Made by a program: the position numbers and the translations under genes. A DNA stretch of 64,000 nucleotides from Desulfobaculum sp044987625 (GTDB lineage Bacteria; Desulfobacterota; Desulfovibrionia; Desulfovibrionales; Desulfovibrionaceae), in assembly GCF_044987625.1 (NCBI RefSeq), contig NZ_JBJDSB010000001.1, positions 62,001 to 126,000 of the forward strand. Reading direction: 5' to 3'. Below are positions 61,432 to 64,000 of this stretch, in pieces; positions within the stretch are counted from its first letter, which is position 1; every line of letters begins with the position of its first letter. The notes under the pieces are model-generated. The model was given only the letters and a program-made list of their open reading frames with translations. It did not search any database and was not told where the DNA came from.

Positions 61432-61555
61432 GAGCATCCTACTTGTTTGTTTTTTTAGTAGGAGTAGCTCAAAAGGCTGCCTTCCTCTGCTCGAAAGGGC
61501 ATGAAAAATATCCAGTTTGACGACACAGACAGTACCCAGCAACGCCCAAATGGAA

Positions 61556-61584
61556 TTGACTTTCAATATCAAGACAACTATTGT
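61556..61584 (+). promoter_or_regulatory. Promoter and dyad operator of the AraC-family gene
   Basis: TTGACT (61556-61561) and TATTGT (61579-61584) are 17 bases apart, 45 bases before the AraC-type gene. A perfect dyad, GACAA-CTA-TTGTC (61573-61585), overlaps the -10 box and could be an operator for the regulator. Confidence 0.5.
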
Positions 61585-61628
61585 CTCCTCACAGCGCCAC
61601 TATTCGCGTTTGACGAGGAGAATGGGTC

Positions 61629-62636
61629 ATGAATGCACAGAATCTATTTGACAAGAACCTTACTCTTTCCCGCGTAGCAGAAATCAGCCGCACACACGGT
61701 TGTCACAAAGGGCCACGGGATGTGTCGTTTTCCTGTGACTGGGCAGAAGGCAACGGTGTCGCTTTTGAACCTTTTGATGGAGTTCAGTTTGGGATTTGCG
61801 GCCCGCTCACGGTAACAAAAGACAAAATATCCTTATTGCGTTGCGAGGCCCCCGTACTGGTCTGCATTGTGGTTGTCTCCGGCGAGACACAGCTTAAATT
61901 CGCAGGAAATGAAGGGGAAGCCATATCAATAAGCTCCAGCATGTTTGCTATCGGTGAGCTCTCTGATGTTGATATTGCTTTGCGGTTGCCAAAACAAAAA
62001 GACTACATGCATGTTGCTCTCTTCATGTCCAAAAACTTCTTGGAAAGCATTTTTGGGCAAGGTTCCTATACGAATCTAAAGAAAGTACTCCAGAACATAA
62101 AAGACACCAGCGGAGCACCAACGCTTGCCGCAGGAATCGCCAGCGCAGAATGCATGAAATGCGTCAAATGCTTTATTGAAAACAAGGGTTGCATTACGGG
62201 AAACGACCTGTATGCAAAGTACTCCATCCTTGAATTTTTCTTCAAAGCAGTACGCAGTGCGGAAACACAAAAGAAAAGCATCCCCGCAAGCTTCATGGAT
62301 GATGAGATACAAAAAATTCAAGATTTAAAGAACGAAATTGAGCAGTGCTTTTTGATGATAGACAATGCCCGGGAGCTTTATTCCAAGGTTGGGATGAACC
62401 GCTCAAAAATTAACCAAGGGTTCAAACACCTTTATGGCGTGAGCGTTGCGAAGTTCGTCCACAAGTGCAAAATGGAATATGCCTACTCCATGCTCAAAGA
62501 ACGAAAAATGAATGTCAGCCAATGCGCATTCGCTGTGGGGTATTCCAATGTTGGCCACTTTATCAGCGCTTACAAAAAACTATATGGCATTACTCCAAAG
62601 CAAACCATGCGACAAATGCAGGAGCTTGCAATATAA
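61629..62636 (+). CDS. AraC-family transcriptional regulator (YbtA/PchR-like)
   Basis: This 335-residue protein has an N-terminal ligand-binding part without strong motifs and a C-terminal AraC DNA-binding domain: SKVGMNRSKINQGFKHLYGVSVAKFVHKCKMEYA for the first helix-turn-helix and VSQCAFAVGYSNVGHFISAYKKLYGITP for the second. Siderophore regulators YbtA and PchR share this layout and respond to the loaded siderophore. The gene is transcribed divergently from the thioesterase, ABC and synthetase genes, and is flanked on its other side by a convergent second thioesterase gene. GAGGAGAATGGG lies before the ATG. Confidence 0.88.
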   Translation: MNAQNLFDKNLTLSRVAEISRTHGCHKGPRDVSFSCDWAEGNGVAFEPFDGVQFGICGPLTVTKDKISLLRCEAPVLVCIVVVSGETQLKFAGNEGEAISISSSMFAIGELSDVDIALRLPKQKDYMHVALFMSKNFLESIFGQGSYTNLKKVLQNIKDTSGAPTLAAGIASAECMKCVKCFIENKGCITGNDLYAKYSILEFFFKAVRSAETQKKSIPASFMDDEIQKIQDLKNEIEQCFLMIDNARELYSKVGMNRSKINQGFKHLYGVSVAKFVHKCKMEYAYSMLKERKMNVSQCAFAVGYSNVGHFISAYKKLYGITPKQTMRQMQELAI

Positions 62637-62678
62637 CTTAGTAGCCATCAGAACTTCGTACTGATGGCTACTTCGCGT

Positions 62679-63473
62679 TTACGCCGTGTTGCTTTCTGCT
62701 CCAACGACCAAGGAAGACGTATGCCGCCGAATGTGCTGGGCTAAAACGCCCGGCACATTGTTTTCCGCTTCGTAAAGATAAAAGTGCCCGCCAGGGAAGA
62801 GCTTCACGCTGCACGCCCCCGTCGTCAGCTCCTCCCATCGCCCGAGGAGATGACAAGGCGAATCCTGATCACTGTCGCCGCAATAGACGCAAATGGGACA
62901 TGTCACAGGTGGCCCAGCCGCGGACACATGCGTTTCTACAAGACGAAAGTCATCCCGCACCACGGGCAACAATTCATTGAGGAAATCTTTGTTTTGGAGA
63001 ACCTCCTCCGGCGTGCCGCCCAATCTGCGCAATTCGTCAAGCAAGCACTCCGTGGACGCCTGGTGCATCTGCTTAAAGTCCTGCTGGATATGTGGGGGAT
63101 ACCTTCCGGAGACAAACAGCGTTGAAGGTGGGCGTTCCCCTTGCCTTTCAAGTTGCCTCACAGTCTCCAGAGCTACAATGCTCCCAAGGCTGTGCCCGAA
63201 GATATAATACTCCCCTGCGGGCATACATGCCGCTATACCCTGCGCCGCCATTTTGGCCGCAAAGGCAACCGAAGAACAATACGCCTCGGCCATACGGCGT
63301 CCGCGCCCGGGTAATTCCATAGGATATATCGTCACGCATCCTGCCAACGGACTGTGCCATTGGCGATAGATATCGGCGCTTCCTCCTGCGTGAGCAAAAC
63401 AAAACAGCGGCGGGCCTGATAGCTGTCCTGACCCCACTTCCGGCAACCACGCAGCTCTTTCCGCATCAGACAT
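62679..63473 (-). CDS. Type II thioesterase (canonical)
   Basis: This 264-residue protein has an intact type II thioesterase triad: Ser in FGHSLGSIVAL, Asp in VYCGDSDQDSP and His in FPGGHFYLYE. LFCFAHAGGSADIYRQWHSPL and PMELPGRGRRMAEAY complete the family pattern. It would clear misprimed carrier proteins of the synthetases, like YbtT. The ATG at 63473 follows a long AGGGAGG-rich site and overlaps the preceding gene's stop by eight bases, so the two are coupled. It is the better candidate for the editing role than the Cys-type protein. Confidence 0.9.
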   Translation of the reverse strand: MSDAERAAWLPEVGSGQLSGPPLFCFAHAGGSADIYRQWHSPLAGCVTIYPMELPGRGRRMAEAYCSSVAFAAKMAAQGIAACMPAGEYYIFGHSLGSIVALETVRQLERQGERPPSTLFVSGRYPPHIQQDFKQMHQASTECLLDELRRLGGTPEEVLQNKDFLNELLPVVRDDFRLVETHVSAAGPPVTCPICVYCGDSDQDSPCHLLGRWEELTTGACSVKLFPGGHFYLYEAENNVPGVLAQHIRRHTSSLVVGAESNTA

Positions 63474-64000
63474 ATCCGCCTCCCTCCTTCCCTCCACACG
63501 AGGTTGCTTTATCCAAATCGTTTTGTGCTGTGTCAAACTGCACAATCAGCGATGCTCCATCCATATGATCAAGGCGAATATCAGCCGTCATGCCATGCTG
63601 CGTTGCCAAAGCGATTAACTCCTCGGGAGAAACGCCCCGATGCTGAAGCAAACATCCATCTGCGGCGTCAACCATTGCAACCGCAGCAGCAAGCGAAACA
63701 TTAGGGCCAAAGCGCTCACCGAACATAATTTCATAAACACAGCGTTCTTTATAGGTTCTGGAATCGGGGATGCCTGTAACACGCACTCCCCGTGTCCACG
63801 CTGAACTGTGCTTCGGCAAACGGACAAGACGTTCGTCAAGCACATCCCAAGCACCATGCGAAGCTGCAATATCAGCCCATGAAACCACTGTCCCGGTATC
63901 CAAAGCTACAGACTGCTCCCCAACTAGCGTCACATCGTAACGAAACTTCATAAGTTCATTACAGGACGACCCCATTTTGGGTCTGGTAATGCCCCTCATC
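63466..64000 (-). CDS. Partial gene of unknown function, possible dehydrogenase C-terminus
   Basis: About 177 C-terminal residues are visible; the frame runs off the right edge. It has no catalytic motif I recognise. The stretch GPNVSLAAAVAMVDAADGCLLQHRGVSPEELI loosely resembles the small-residue helix and G-V-x-P-E pattern near the end of saccharopine-dehydrogenase-like oxidoreductases, a weak resemblance. Its stop overlaps the thioesterase start, so it belongs to the cluster. An imine- or opine-forming oxidoreductase would suit an NRPS metallophore, but this is speculative. Confidence 0.6.
   Translation of the reverse strand, partial: MRGITRPKMGSSCNELMKFRYDVTLVGEQSVALDTGTVVSWADIAASHGAWDVLDERLVRLPKHSSAWTRGVRVTGIPDSRTYKERCVYEIMFGERFGPNVSLAAAVAMVDAADGCLLQHRGVSPEELIALATQHGMTADIRLDHMDGASLIVQFDTAQNDLDKATSCGGKEGGGYV

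Noticed and set aside
42351..63473. Calling the cluster yersiniabactin
   Set aside because: No heterocyclization domain, salicylate gene or aryl carrier is visible, and the adenylation pockets do not resemble the cysteine type.

Overview
The window looks like chromosome from a Desulfovibrionales-type Deltaproteobacterium (Desulfobacterota). The evidence is GC-rich core genes with strong Shine-Dalgarno sites, a chemotaxis operon that interleaves cheA, cheY, cheW, a ParA ATPase, a PilZ gene, cheR, a HEAT-repeat gene and cheB, and CheX, AsmA, TAXI-type and AddAB genes of the kind seen in that group. This assignment is from gene content only; no rRNA is present.

Layout. 1-11.2 kb (+ strand): the end of a GH3 glycosidase, cheX, an AsmA-family gene, a DMT exporter, then addA, a DUF523 gene and addB as an overlapping operon. 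11.4-15.1 kb: a small unknown gene, a perfect 26-bp inverted repeat, then cpoB-dprA-xerC on the minus strand. 15.3-16.2 kb: an unknown polytopic membrane protein. 16.3-25.6 kb (- strand): the chemotaxis operon. 25.9 kb: tRNA-Pro(CGG). 26.2-29 kb: an AT-rich patch with an SGNH-like protein and an MBOAT acyltransferase, a probable acetylation pair for a surface glycan. 29-38 kb: core-like genes (unknown membrane protein, an ATP-sulfurylase-like/APS kinase fusion, galU, cobD, a TAXI binding protein, trmL, a GNAT protein).

38.1-64 kb: an accessory region of visibly lower GC. Most of it is a nonribosomal peptide/polyketide gene cluster that reads as a metallophore (probably siderophore) locus. It holds an AraC-family activator divergent from two thioesterase-like genes, paired YbtP/YbtQ-like ABC transporters, an NRPS of order C-A(N-MT)-T-reductase, a TonB-dependent receptor with a Fur-box-like site before its start, a C-A-T NRPS and a KS-AT-ACP polyketide synthase. 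Three permease genes (BrnQ type, aromatic amino-acid type, MATE) follow on the same strand. The cluster runs off the right edge, so starter-unit genes may lie outside.

The locus resembles yersiniabactin in regulation and transport but not in assembly-line chemistry: no cyclization or aryl-carrier domains are visible, both adenylation domains lack the Asp235 typical of alpha-amino acids and have a beta-amino-acid-like pocket, and release appears reductive. The most interesting points are this assembly line and several catalytic-residue departures: Cys/Gln in one thioesterase, Tyr/Arg in the reductase, and loss of signature motifs in the ATP-sulfurylase domain.
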